Assembly: GCA_024698885.1 (NCBI GenBank) | Contig: JAILQQ010000129.1 | Span: forward strand, 1-62,181 | Length of the DNA stretch: 62,181 nt | Direction: 5' to 3' | Origin: Lachnospiraceae bacterium | Lineage (GTDB): Bacteria; Bacillota; Clostridia; Lachnospirales; Lachnospiraceae | Shown here: piece after piece, positions 43,864 through 52,107 of the stretch | Position numbering within the stretch: position 1 is the first letter of the stretch | How the letters are laid out: every line of letters starts with the position of its first letter | Made by a program: the position numbers and the translations under genes | Notes under the pieces: model-generated | Databases searched by the model: none | What the model was told of the DNA's origin: nothing | What the model saw: the letters and a program-made list of their open reading frames with translations, nothing else

Positions 43864-45415
43864 CTCCGTCTCCCTTCCTGTTATGAGCCATTATGCACTG
43901 CATGATCTTTTCCTGTGAAACCTCTTCCTTCGTCAGTTCTCCTGCGATCTCGCCGTCATTGATAACGTAGATCCTGTCACACGTACCGATGATCTCCGGC
44001 ATTTCAGAAGATATGACGATCACAGCCTTTCCGGCCTGTGCAAGCTCGTTGATCACGCAATAGATCTCATATTTTGCGCCTACATCAATACCTCTGGTAG
44101 GCTCGTCCATGATCAGGACATCCGGCTGGGTCATCATCCATTTGGAGACCACGACCTTCTGCTGATTACCACCGGAAAGAGATCCGACTACCTGATTGAT
44201 GGAGTTGGTTTTCACCTTGATCCGTTTTCTGTATTCTTCAGCTGCTACGATCTCATCATTGGCATTGATCACTCCATGCCGGGAGAAGAAAAACGGCCTG
44301 GCGGCGATGGTCATGTTCTCCTTTACGTCGCCGATCAGATTCAGTCCGTAGGTCTTACGGTCCTCTGAAATATAGGCCAGCTTGTTTTTCACAGCATCCT
44401 TCACCGTCTTCAGATGCACTTCCTGTCCGTTGATGAAAACCTGCCCGGAAATCTTCTGTCCGTAGCTTCTGCCGAACAGGCTCATCGCAAGCTCCGTTCT
44501 GCCGGCGCCCATCAGGCCTGCCAGGCCCACCACCTCGCCGGACCGGACCTGAAGGTTGATATTCTTGAGCATCTGGCGGTTCTCATCATCGGGATGAAAT
44601 ACATTCCAGTTCTTTACTTCAAAGATCACATTGCCGATCTCCACCCCTTCTCTGACAGGATAGCGGTTCGTCATCTCGCGGCCCACCATTGCCTTGATCA
44701 CGCGGTCTTCCGAATAATCATCCACACCCTTTACGAGTGTTTCAATGGTCTTTCCGTCACGGATGATCGTAACCGAATCAGACACATATTCGATCTCGTT
44801 CAGCTTATGGGAAATGATGATGCAGGTGATCCCCTGTCTTTTCAGTTCCAGCATGATATCCAGGAGTTTCCGGCTTTCTTCGTCATTCAGTGCGGCCGTC
44901 GGTTCGTCAAGGATCAGCAGCTCCACCTTTTTCGCCATCGCTTTTGCGATCTCGATCAGCTGCTGCTTACCCACACCCAACGTATTGACGGGAACATTGA
45001 CATTCTCATGCTCCAGTCCGACCCTCGCTAACATCTCCTGCGCGCGTCTTCTTGTTTCCGTCCAGTCGATCACGCCCTTCATGCTTGTACGCTCATTGCC
45101 GAGAAACACGTTCTCCGCCACGGACAAAAGCGGACTCAGCGCAAGCTCCTGGTGGATGATAACAATGCCCTTCGCTTCCGAATCTCTCAGGTTATGAAAG
45201 ACGCAATGCTCACCCTTGTAGACGATATCTCCTTCATAGGTACCGTGAGGGTAGACACCGGACAGAACATTCATCAAGGTTGATTTTCCGGCTCCGTTTT
45301 CACCACATAACGCGTGAATCTCCCCTTTTCTGACCTGAATATTAACGTCGTCCAGGGCCTTTACTCCGGAAAATTCTTTGGTTATGTGATTCATTTCCAA
45401 GATGTATTCCGACAT
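43847..45415 (-). CDS. gguA: Multiple-monosaccharide ABC transporter ATPase (GguA/MmsA-like)
   Basis: 522 residues with two ABC domains in one chain. Domain 1 has Walker A CGENGAGKST (about 37-46), a reduced signature NTLGVGKQQL and Walker B LLILDEPTAAL. Domain 2 has the degenerate Walker A GLMGAGRTE, signature SLSGGNQQK and Walker B LIMDEPTRGID. This asymmetry is normal for carbohydrate uptake ATPases of the RbsA/XylG class. It energises uptake through the permease encoded next. Confidence 0.93.
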   Translation of the reverse strand: MSEYILEMNHITKEFSGVKALDDVNIQVRKGEIHALCGENGAGKSTLMNVLSGVYPHGTYEGDIVYKGEHCVFHNLRDSEAKGIVIIHQELALSPLLSVAENVFLGNERTSMKGVIDWTETRRRAQEMLARVGLEHENVNVPVNTLGVGKQQLIEIAKAMAKKVELLILDEPTAALNDEESRKLLDIMLELKRQGITCIIISHKLNEIEYVSDSVTIIRDGKTIETLVKGVDDYSEDRVIKAMVGREMTNRYPVREGVEIGNVIFEVKNWNVFHPDDENRQMLKNINLQVRSGEVVGLAGLMGAGRTELAMSLFGRSYGQKISGQVFINGQEVHLKTVKDAVKNKLAYISEDRKTYGLNLIGDVKENMTIAARPFFFSRHGVINANDEIVAAEEYRKRIKVKTNSINQVVGSLSGGNQQKVVVSKWMMTQPDVLIMDEPTRGIDVGAKYEIYCVINELAQAGKAVIVISSEMPEIIGTCDRIYVINDGEIAGELTKEEVSQEKIMQCIMAHNRKGDGDGNEE

Positions 45416-45446
45416 CCTATACGCTCCTTCTTCTAAATTCTAAGAA

Positions 45447-45474
45447 AACGGGTGGCAGCTTTCTGCCGCCACCC
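45447..45474 (-). terminator. Intercistronic hairpin between binding-protein and ATPase genes
   Basis: On the minus strand GGGTGGC.GCAG, loop AAA, (C)TGCCACCC, then GTTTTC. A partial terminator here would explain more binding protein than ATPase, a common arrangement. Confidence 0.7.
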
Positions 45475-45510
45475 ATCTTTTGAAAACATGGTTTCTGATT
45501 GTAACTGAAC

Positions 45511-46668
45511 TTAGTCAGCTAACTGATCCTCTGTGTAGTAACCGCTGTCGATCAGGACTTCCTTGTAGTTGCTCTGGTCAACGGGAACGGGCTCGCAAAG
45601 GTAAGAAGGAACAACGATCTTGCCATTGTCATAGGTCGTGGTATCGTTGATCTCAGGCTCGGAACCTTCTAACACTGCCTGTACCATGGTAACGCACTTA
45701 GCAGCAAGGAGTCTGGTATCCTTCGCGATAGACATCGTCTGCTTGCCGGAGATGATGTGCTTCGTAGCCATAAGCTCTGCATCCTGACCGGTGATCATAG
45801 GCCAGTTAGCATCCGTATAGCCTGCACCTTCCAGAGCGGACATGCAGCCATAGGAAAGACCGTCGAACGCGGAAGCGATGATGTTAAGATCCTCATCTGC
45901 ATAGTATCTGGTAAGGATATCTTCACATCTCTTCATAGCCGTCTGCTGATCCCATCTTAAGGTGTTATTGTCATCAAACTCAAGCTGTCCGGACTTGCAG
46001 ATCAGAGAACCGTCATCCAGTAACGGCTGAATCTGCTCCATCAGACCTGCATACAGCATATGCGCATTGTTATCATCCGGAGAACCCATGAACAGCTCGA
46101 TGGTCTTCGGAGCATCCGGCGTAGCTTCGCAATGCTCAACAATGTACTCACCGATCTTCGTACCAACACCCTTGTTATCGAAGGTTGCATAGTAGGAAAC
46201 AGCATCGGTGTTCATCAGGAGACGGTCATAAGCGATAACCGGGATGCCGGCATCCTTAGCCTGCTGCTCTACGTTTACCAGCGCATCGGAGTCGATTGCT
46301 GCGATAACCAGGCAGTCAGCGCCTGCTGCGATCATGTTCTCGATCTGAGCAACCTGAGCCTGTACGTCATCCTCTGCGTACTGCAGGTCAACTTCATAGC
46401 CGAGCTCTTCGAGCTGGGACTTCATGTTGGCACCATCATTGATCCATCTTTCAGAAGACTGGGTCGGCATAGCAACCGCAACCTTCTTACCTGCGCCGGT
46501 AGCTTCTGCCGCAGGAGCCGCGTCATCAGCCGGAGCCTCTGCCGCCGGAGCTTCCTCCGTTGCTGCCGGAGCTTCCGCCGTAGCTGCCGGAGCAGCGCCG
46601 CCGCAGCCAACGAGGAGCGTCGCAACCATCGCTGCACTCAGTAATGCGCTAAGTAACTTCTTCTTCAT
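45511..46668 (-). CDS. chvE: Sugar-binding lipoprotein of the ChvE/XylF type
   Basis: 385 residues. Signal peptide with lipobox LLVGCGGA (Cys about 22), then an Ala/Glu/Pro linker to about 60, then a periplasmic-binding-protein type 1 domain: KVAVAMPTQSSERWINDGANMKSQLEELGYEVDLQYAEDDVQAQVAQIENMIAAGADCLVI, PVIAYDRLLMNTDAVSYYATFDN, and a two-lobe remainder. RWxxDG and AYDRL are typical of the ChvE multiple-sugar family. GGGAGG precedes ATG. It is first in the operon, after a good promoter. Confidence 0.92.
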   Translation of the reverse strand: MKKKLLSALLSAAMVATLLVGCGGAAPAATAEAPAATEEAPAAEAPADDAAPAAEATGAGKKVAVAMPTQSSERWINDGANMKSQLEELGYEVDLQYAEDDVQAQVAQIENMIAAGADCLVIAAIDSDALVNVEQQAKDAGIPVIAYDRLLMNTDAVSYYATFDNKGVGTKIGEYIVEHCEATPDAPKTIELFMGSPDDNNAHMLYAGLMEQIQPLLDDGSLICKSGQLEFDDNNTLRWDQQTAMKRCEDILTRYYADEDLNIIASAFDGLSYGCMSALEGAGYTDANWPMITGQDAELMATKHIISGKQTMSIAKDTRLLAAKCVTMVQAVLEGSEPEINDTTTYDNGKIVVPSYLCEPVPVDQSNYKEVLIDSGYYTEDQLAD

Positions 46669-46729
46669 GATTTTCCTCCCTTAAATATTGTGAATTTTTC
46701 CGGCCGTTCCTCAAAACAGCCCAATAATG

Positions 46730-46758
46730 ATTTTAAGATAATTTGTGAAGTATGTCAA
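46730..46758 (-). promoter_or_regulatory. Sigma-A promoter of the sugar ABC transporter operon
   Basis: TTGACA (46758-46753), 17-base spacer, TAAAAT (46735-46730) on the minus strand. The 267-base divergent gap is very AT-rich; a weaker plus-strand candidate (TTGTTG, TATAAA near 46828-46854) faces the GT2 gene. Confidence 0.82.
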
Positions 46759-46894
46759 TAAAATGTATAAAATTCGATAAATGAAATGTAAATAATTGAT
46801 AAATAGCAAAGCATTGCGCAACACTCTTGTTGTAAACCGGATTATGTTATAAAATAACAGAGAGTATAAATATAATGAAATAAAACATCAAACG

Positions 46895-46922
46895 AAATGA
46901 TCCGGTCGCGGATCAGCGCGGA
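46895..46922 (+). repeat. Family A remnant in opposite orientation
   Basis: GAAATGATCCGGTC joined to GCGGATCAGCGCG: the tail and outer halves of H3 and H1 with everything between deleted. It faces the plus strand, matching the direction of the adjacent gene. Confidence 0.55.
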
Positions 46923-46935
46923 TAAGGAGTCTGAG

Positions 46936-47640
46936 ATGAAGGAACAGGATATCACTTTATCGGTCATCATCCCCTGCTATAACGAAGCTAAAACCATCGA
47001 AACCGTCATTGATTCAGTCCGTAACTGCGGGGTCACGAATACGGAGATCATCGTTGTGGATGATTGTTCCAGGGACGGGTCGCGGGAGCTTTTATGCGGC
47101 CGTTTAAGGGAAAAGATCGATCAGTTGGTTCTCCAGGATCGGAACATGGGAAAGGGTGCCGCGCTTGCGGCGGGCTTTAAGCATGCTACGGGGGATGTGG
47201 TGGCGATACAGGATGCCGATCTTGAATATAACCCCAAGGAATTCACGCGTCTGATCAAGCCCTTTTTACGGGACGACGACAGACGCGCCGATGTGGTATA
47301 CGGCTCACGGTATGCCAGAGGCGAGATCTATGTGGTGGAAAGCTACTGGCACGCGTGGGGAAACAGGTTTCTGACATGGCTCTCCAATATTAAGACCAAT
47401 CTCTGGCTTACGGATATGGAGACATGCTACAAGCTGTTTAAGCGGGAAGTGATCCAGTCCATTGAAATAAAGGAGCATCGTTTCGGCTTTGAACCGGAGA
47501 TAACCGCAAAGATCGCTAAAGGGCATAAATACAGGATATTCGAGATGCCGATCTCCTATTACCCGAGAACCTACGATGCCGGGAAGAAAATAGGGATAAA
47601 GGACGGCTTCCGGGCAATCTACTGTATTTTTAAGTATTGA
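46936..47640 (+). CDS. GT2 glycosyltransferase, polyprenyl-phosphate mannose synthase-like
   Basis: 234 residues, GT-A fold family 2: LSVIIPCYNEAKTIETVIDSV, IIVVDDCSRDGSRELL, GKGAALAAGFKHATGDVVAIQDADLEY (DxD-type D-A-D). FGFEPEITAKIAK, near the C-terminus, is typical of DPM1-like transferases that make polyprenyl-phosphate sugars from a nucleotide sugar. It lacks C-terminal membrane segments. ATG at 46936 has AAGGAG upstream; an in-frame ATG at 46897 belongs to the family A remnant. The next gene is a GT-C-like membrane protein that could use the lipid-linked sugar. Confidence 0.87.
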   Translation: MKEQDITLSVIIPCYNEAKTIETVIDSVRNCGVTNTEIIVVDDCSRDGSRELLCGRLREKIDQLVLQDRNMGKGAALAAGFKHATGDVVAIQDADLEYNPKEFTRLIKPFLRDDDRRADVVYGSRYARGEIYVVESYWHAWGNRFLTWLSNIKTNLWLTDMETCYKLFKREVIQSIEIKEHRFGFEPEITAKIAKGHKYRIFEMPISYYPRTYDAGKKIGIKDGFRAIYCIFKY

Positions 47641-47669
47641 TCTAAGGCTTTAAGCCGGATGATGGTCTT

Positions 47670-49802
47670 ATGGATGGATTAAAAAAAGAGGGGACAGGGA
47701 CTTCCGATCAAAAGAGCATAATAATAAAATATCTTACGGCAGCGGCAGTTCTTGCGCTGCTGATCTTTCTGCTTGAGCTCTTTCTGTTCAATTTCAGGCA
47801 CTGGCAGTCGGTCAATAACGTGCCCTTCACCCCGGAATATATACCCAGTGACAATCTGACTGCGGAAGACGTCAATGCCTTCCGGGTAACTTCTTCCGAG
47901 GAAACGCCCTATGTTGAGATAAATGATCTTGACCTTGCCCTCGAAAACATGGCGATCGATATCACCTTTCCCGAAAAGGGCGTCACCGCCGTGGAGGCCG
48001 TAACGTATCATCTCGAGGTCACCGACGAGGGAAATGTCAACCGCTATGCACTTCCTGCGGTCGAATTCATGCATCTTGTCCCGCAGTCCCACTTCAATTA
48101 TCTGGACCTTTACGGAAAGGCAAAAAGCGTCCGGATATGCTTTGACAGTATGGAGGAGGGGGATCTCTTTCGGATCGAGTATCTGAATTTCAACTCGATC
48201 GTTCCGCTCATGATATCGAAGAAGCGGATGTTAGCTCTGTTCCTGTTTCTGTATCTGCTTTATATCTTAAGGCCCGACGGCATCCTGCACGGCCATAAGG
48301 CCTCTGAAAGGACTGCCCTGAAATATGCCTGCGTCGCTGCTCTGATCGTTGCGGAAGCGGCCGTTGTATGGTGGGGCGTGCATGCCAATCAGGCGTTTTT
48401 GGACCCGCAGACAGACGGTGAGCTTCAGTTTGCCCATCTGGCAGAAGCCCTGGCCGAGGGAAAGCCCTATCTTCTGATCGAGCCCCCCGACGCCCTGCGG
48501 AATATGGAGGATCCCTATGATTTTGTCGAACGGATGCGTCTGTGCAGCGGAGAAGAGAAGGCATTATGGGATACCGCCTATTATAACGGGCACTACTATG
48601 TATATTTCGGCGTGGCGCCGGTCATTACCTATTATCTTCCGTACTATCTTCTGACGGGAAACCATATTAGAACGGTCACGGTTGTTTTTATCAACGCACT
48701 GCTTATCCTGATCGCGGTACCGCTGTTACTCGGGGAGGGGATCCGGCGCTGGTTTAAGGATATTCCGCTTTCCGTCTACCTGATGCTTACGGCGATGACT
48801 TCGTTTGGCACCGGCCTGTTATATCTGATCATGAAGGCCGACTTCTATTCGGTCCCTCTTGCCATGGCGCTGGCGTTGTGCTACTTTGGCCTGTATTTCT
48901 GGCTGCGTTCCATAAGGGATGACCGTATCGATCCGCTCATGCTGGGGCTCGGCAGCTTCTGTATGGCCATGGAAGCCGCTGTCAGGCCGCAGTTTCTTCT
49001 CGCGTCGTTTTTAGCTATCCTCCTGTTTTTTACGCCCGTGTTCAAAAAAAGGCTTCTGTTTTCGGCAAAGGGAATGCGTGAGACGGCGGCGTTTGTTCTG
49101 CCGTATCTCTGCATCGCCGCGGCCGTCATGTATTACAATCATATCCGGTTCGGTTCGGTCTTTGATTTCGGGGCGAATTATAATCTGACCAATAATAATA
49201 TGCCCTACAGGGGCTTCCGGCTTGACAGACTGTTAAACGCTGTCGCCGGTTTCCTGTTCATGCCCTGCAGCTTTACCAACCGATTCCCTTATTTCGGGCT
49301 TTCGGCATTTGAAACGACCTATCAGGGACCGACAGGGGACGAGATCCTTCTCGGCGGGACGATCTACATTCACTTTTATCTGATCATAACCCTTTTCCCG
49401 TTTCTTTTCCGAAAGATCATCGCGAAAAAGGAGCTTTATATCTATACGCTGATCGCTCCGGTGGCTGCTGTCATCGTTATGATCGTTGACGCCAACATGG
49501 CCGGCGTTATCATGCGCTACAATGCCGATTTTTCATGGTATCTGATGCTTTCGTTTGTCATCATATTCTGCTCCGTGACAGGCAGGCTCTCATACAGTAC
49601 CGAGGCCGCTCCCTCCGGGAAAACTTCCGCACCGGAACTGTACGACGGGCTTTTAAAAGCCGTTTACTGGCTGCTTCTTATTCTGTTTGCGTTCTTTGTG
49701 ATCAGGGGATTTCTGCTTATGTTTACGGGAGACGGCAATCCGAAGCTGAATCTGAAGCTGATATGGTATACCGTCAGACATCTGGTGGAATTCTGGCACT
49801 GA
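47670..49802 (+). CDS. GT-C-like polytopic membrane protein
   Basis: 710 residues. One N-terminal membrane segment (about 22-42), then an extracytoplasmic beta-rich domain (about 45-180), then about 11 further segments. LDPQTDGELQFAHLAEALAEGKPYLL after a membrane segment, with acidic residues at the external face, resembles the first loop of GT-C/PMT-type transferases. The substrate is not known. It follows the DPM1-like gene after 29 bases, which suggests that it transfers the lipid-linked sugar made by that enzyme. Confidence 0.72.
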   Translation: MDGLKKEGTGTSDQKSIIIKYLTAAAVLALLIFLLELFLFNFRHWQSVNNVPFTPEYIPSDNLTAEDVNAFRVTSSEETPYVEINDLDLALENMAIDITFPEKGVTAVEAVTYHLEVTDEGNVNRYALPAVEFMHLVPQSHFNYLDLYGKAKSVRICFDSMEEGDLFRIEYLNFNSIVPLMISKKRMLALFLFLYLLYILRPDGILHGHKASERTALKYACVAALIVAEAAVVWWGVHANQAFLDPQTDGELQFAHLAEALAEGKPYLLIEPPDALRNMEDPYDFVERMRLCSGEEKALWDTAYYNGHYYVYFGVAPVITYYLPYYLLTGNHIRTVTVVFINALLILIAVPLLLGEGIRRWFKDIPLSVYLMLTAMTSFGTGLLYLIMKADFYSVPLAMALALCYFGLYFWLRSIRDDRIDPLMLGLGSFCMAMEAAVRPQFLLASFLAILLFFTPVFKKRLLFSAKGMRETAAFVLPYLCIAAAVMYYNHIRFGSVFDFGANYNLTNNNMPYRGFRLDRLLNAVAGFLFMPCSFTNRFPYFGLSAFETTYQGPTGDEILLGGTIYIHFYLIITLFPFLFRKIIAKKELYIYTLIAPVAAVIVMIVDANMAGVIMRYNADFSWYLMLSFVIIFCSVTGRLSYSTEAAPSGKTSAPELYDGLLKAVYWLLLILFAFFVIRGFLLMFTGDGNPKLNLKLIWYTVRHLVEFWH

Positions 49803-49819
49803 CAGAATGAAAAAAAAGT

Positions 49820-49852
49820 AACTGCCCGGTCATCCCGGGCAGTTGTTGTTTT
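49820..49852 (+). terminator. Terminator of the GT2/GT-C operon
   Basis: AACTGCCCGG, loop, CCGGGCAGTT then GTTGTTTT. Confidence 0.85.
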
Positions 49853-49957
49853 GGCGGATCATTTCCTTTCTGCGCCGATTCGCTTGCGAATCGTGCGCTT
49901 AGGAATGAACTTCAGTTCATTCCGATCCGGTCAGCAAGCTGACCGAATCATTTCCTT
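49853..49957 (-). repeat. Family A repeat downstream of the RpiB-like gene
   Basis: A GGATCATTTCC tail remnant, then a full unit with H1 CGATTCGCTTGCGAATCG, H2 GGAATGAAC..GTTCATTCC, H3 GATCCGGTCAGC..GCTGACCGAATC and ATTTCC. The TGA stop of the RpiB-like gene (49948-49950) is the border TGA of the element. Confidence 0.9.
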
Positions 49958-50586
49958 AACTCATTTACGAGCGAAGCGATCTCCGGATCTTTGCAGTCAC
50001 GGCTAAAATACTCGTCAAAGTGCGGACCGCAAAGGGCTCCCTTTACAAGCTCGCGGTCAAGCTTCGGCAGGATCTCCTTCAGATCCTTTAAGGTAACGGC
50101 CCGGACTTCATCGAGAATCTTCTTGTTGCGTTTCTCCGGAACCGCTCTCTCCTTCGGATAGCCGCCGCCTGAGGGCTCGCAGAACAGCTTCTCGAAAATA
50201 TACTCAAGATTCAGGTCACCGCCCCAGCCGTAGCCCTTGGCAAAGGGGATCGCGATCGCGTTGCCGTCATTGATCTGCGCGAAGGTATAAGCGTCTAACG
50301 CGTCCTCCACATGACCGCAGATCACGCCCGGGAAGGAATTCAGCGCTAACATGGCGCCTTCGCCGGTACCGCAGCCGGTGATCACGTAATCCGCCGCTTT
50401 GGCGTTCAGCAAAACGGCGGCAAGGATCCCGTTCTGTACATAGGTCAGCTGCGCGTCGTCCTCGGCGGAATACATCCCATAATTTACGACCTCATGGCCC
50501 ATGGGCTCCACTACCTTCTTTAAGGCCGCTTCGATCACCGAATTCTTTGCGGCCTGACTGTTTTCATTGATTAATGCTATTTTCAT
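49948..50586 (-). CDS. RpiB/LacA/LacB-type sugar-phosphate isomerase
   Basis: 212 residues. MKIALINENSQAAKNSVIEAALKK, HEVVNYGMYS and ADYVITGCGTGEGAMLALNSFPGVICGH follow the RpiB/LacAB pattern; the position of the catalytic Cys is taken by the GCGTGEG loop. Some long relatives isomerise other sugar phosphates, so the substrate is open. A C-terminal extension of about 60 residues is longer than in classic RpiB. It starts 11 bases after araA with GAGGAG upstream of ATG 50586; a GTG at 50601 overlapping the araA stop is less likely. The last codons, AGG AAA TGA, are part of a family A border. Confidence 0.82.
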   Translation of the reverse strand: MKIALINENSQAAKNSVIEAALKKVVEPMGHEVVNYGMYSAEDDAQLTYVQNGILAAVLLNAKAADYVITGCGTGEGAMLALNSFPGVICGHVEDALDAYTFAQINDGNAIAIPFAKGYGWGGDLNLEYIFEKLFCEPSGGGYPKERAVPEKRNKKILDEVRAVTLKDLKEILPKLDRELVKGALCGPHFDEYFSRDCKDPEIASLVNELRK

Positions 50587-50597
50587 TCTCTTTCTCC

Positions 50598-52037
50598 TCA
50601 CTTCATAAAGAACTTCTGCAGATCTGTCTCCGTCGTATCATCACCGATCGTGATCAGCTCCGTATTGGTCAGACGGGCAAACATCGCAATATCAGCTCTG
50701 GTCAGGGCCGTGGAGACCACTGAGTGATGCGCGCCGCCCGCATAGCACCAGGCTGCGGTGCCGATCTCGAAATTAGGCTTATGCCGGTACATGATCCGGG
50801 CTACCGGCAGCTTCGGCATGGGCTTAGGCTGCTTCACCAGCTCGATATCCGCACAGATGATCCTGAAATGCGTTCCCATATCCACAAGCGTCACCTGGAT
50901 CCCGTCGCCGGTTACGCCGTCAAAGACGAGACGAGCAGGATCCTCCTTGCCTCCGATACCGAGAGGATGCACCTGGATCTCCGGCTTCGTTGCCGCAAAC
51001 GCCGGCGGAACCTCTAACATATGGGACGCAAGCTCTAATTCCTCTCCATCGGTCAGGTCATAGGTATAATCCTCGATAAAGCCGGTGGCGCCTTCCTTTC
51101 CCTCTGCCATCTTCATCAAGATCGCGCTCATGGCACTGATCTTGTAATCGCCCTCCGGTCCGAAGCCGATGCCCTGTGTCATCAGATCCTGTACCGCGAT
51201 ACCGGGCAGCTGCTTCAAGCCGTGCAGATCCTGGAAGGTATCGATAAATGCGCCGATCCCGTTCTTTTCAAAAAACTTCTTCAGGCCGACCTCATATCTG
51301 GCCTGCTCCCTTACCGCGTCAACCTGATCGGTCGCCATCGTATATTTGCTCTTATATTCCTCCATCATCGCGTCGGTCTCGCTGTCCGATACGCTGTTGA
51401 TGCAGTCTACGAGATCTCCGACGCCGTAATAATTGGCTTCCCATCCGTAGCGGATCTGGCTCTCGACCCTGTCGCCGTCCGTGACCGCTACTTCGCGCAT
51501 GTTGTTACCGAACATCGCGATCTTCAGATTCTTTGAAAAAGCGATGGCCTTCGCCACGCCGGCAAAGTCCCTGAGCTTCTTCACGACTTTGTCATTTTTG
51601 TAGAAACCGGCCACGACTTCATGAGGGATCCCCATCCGCGCGAGGATAAAGCCGTACTCTCTGTCTCCGTGAGCCGCCTGGTTCAGATTCATGAAATCCA
51701 TATCGATCGTGTCATAGGGCAGCTTCTCGTTCGCCTGCGTATGCAGATGCAGAAGGGGCTTTCTTAATTCCTGCAGACCCTTGATCCACATCTTCGCCGG
51801 GGAAAACGTGTGCATCCAGGTGATCACGCCGACGCAGTCGTCATCCGCGGAAGCCTTGCGGCAGTTTTCGATGCAGGCCTTCGTATCCACCACTGTCGGC
51901 ATCAGTACCACCTCGGTGATGTCCTTAAGCTTTTCATTTAAAAACCGGACCATTTCCTCACAGTCCTTTGCAACCTGTTTCAGGCACTCTTCTCCGTACA
52001 GATCCTGACTGCCGGGGATAAAATACAATTTCTCCAT
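50598..52037 (-). CDS. araA: L-arabinose isomerase
   Basis: 479 residues. KLYFIPGSQDLYGEE at the start, CVGVITWMHTFSPAKMWIKGL, LHTQANEKLPYDTIDMDFMNLNQAAHGDREYGFI, GFGPEGDYK, and TAAWCYAGGAHHSVVS near the end are all AraA motifs. It converts L-arabinose to L-ribulose. Start 52037 is fixed by AAGGAGAAGG upstream and by the family N-terminus; an extension to 52184 would overlap the next gene. No araB or araD is in the window. The ChvE-type transporter 4 kb away could import the substrate. Confidence 0.95.
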   Translation of the reverse strand: MEKLYFIPGSQDLYGEECLKQVAKDCEEMVRFLNEKLKDITEVVLMPTVVDTKACIENCRKASADDDCVGVITWMHTFSPAKMWIKGLQELRKPLLHLHTQANEKLPYDTIDMDFMNLNQAAHGDREYGFILARMGIPHEVVAGFYKNDKVVKKLRDFAGVAKAIAFSKNLKIAMFGNNMREVAVTDGDRVESQIRYGWEANYYGVGDLVDCINSVSDSETDAMMEEYKSKYTMATDQVDAVREQARYEVGLKKFFEKNGIGAFIDTFQDLHGLKQLPGIAVQDLMTQGIGFGPEGDYKISAMSAILMKMAEGKEGATGFIEDYTYDLTDGEELELASHMLEVPPAFAATKPEIQVHPLGIGGKEDPARLVFDGVTGDGIQVTLVDMGTHFRIICADIELVKQPKPMPKLPVARIMYRHKPNFEIGTAAWCYAGGAHHSVVSTALTRADIAMFARLTNTELITIGDDTTETDLQKFFMK

Positions 52038-52107
52038 TTTTCCTTCTCCTTTTTTATCATGAGGTACAATCATACTGATACCATGATACCAGTAATCAGA
52101 GGCAGAT

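Noticed and set aside
46897-46935. Upstream ATG for the GT2 gene
   Set aside because: The ATG is part of the family A remnant, has no ribosome site, and adds residues not found in the family; ATG 46936 has AAGGAG.
52038-52107. AraR-type operator upstream of araA
   Set aside because: ATCATGGTATCAGTATGAT is partly palindromic, but it does not resemble the AraR consensus as I remember it and no regulator gene is nearby.
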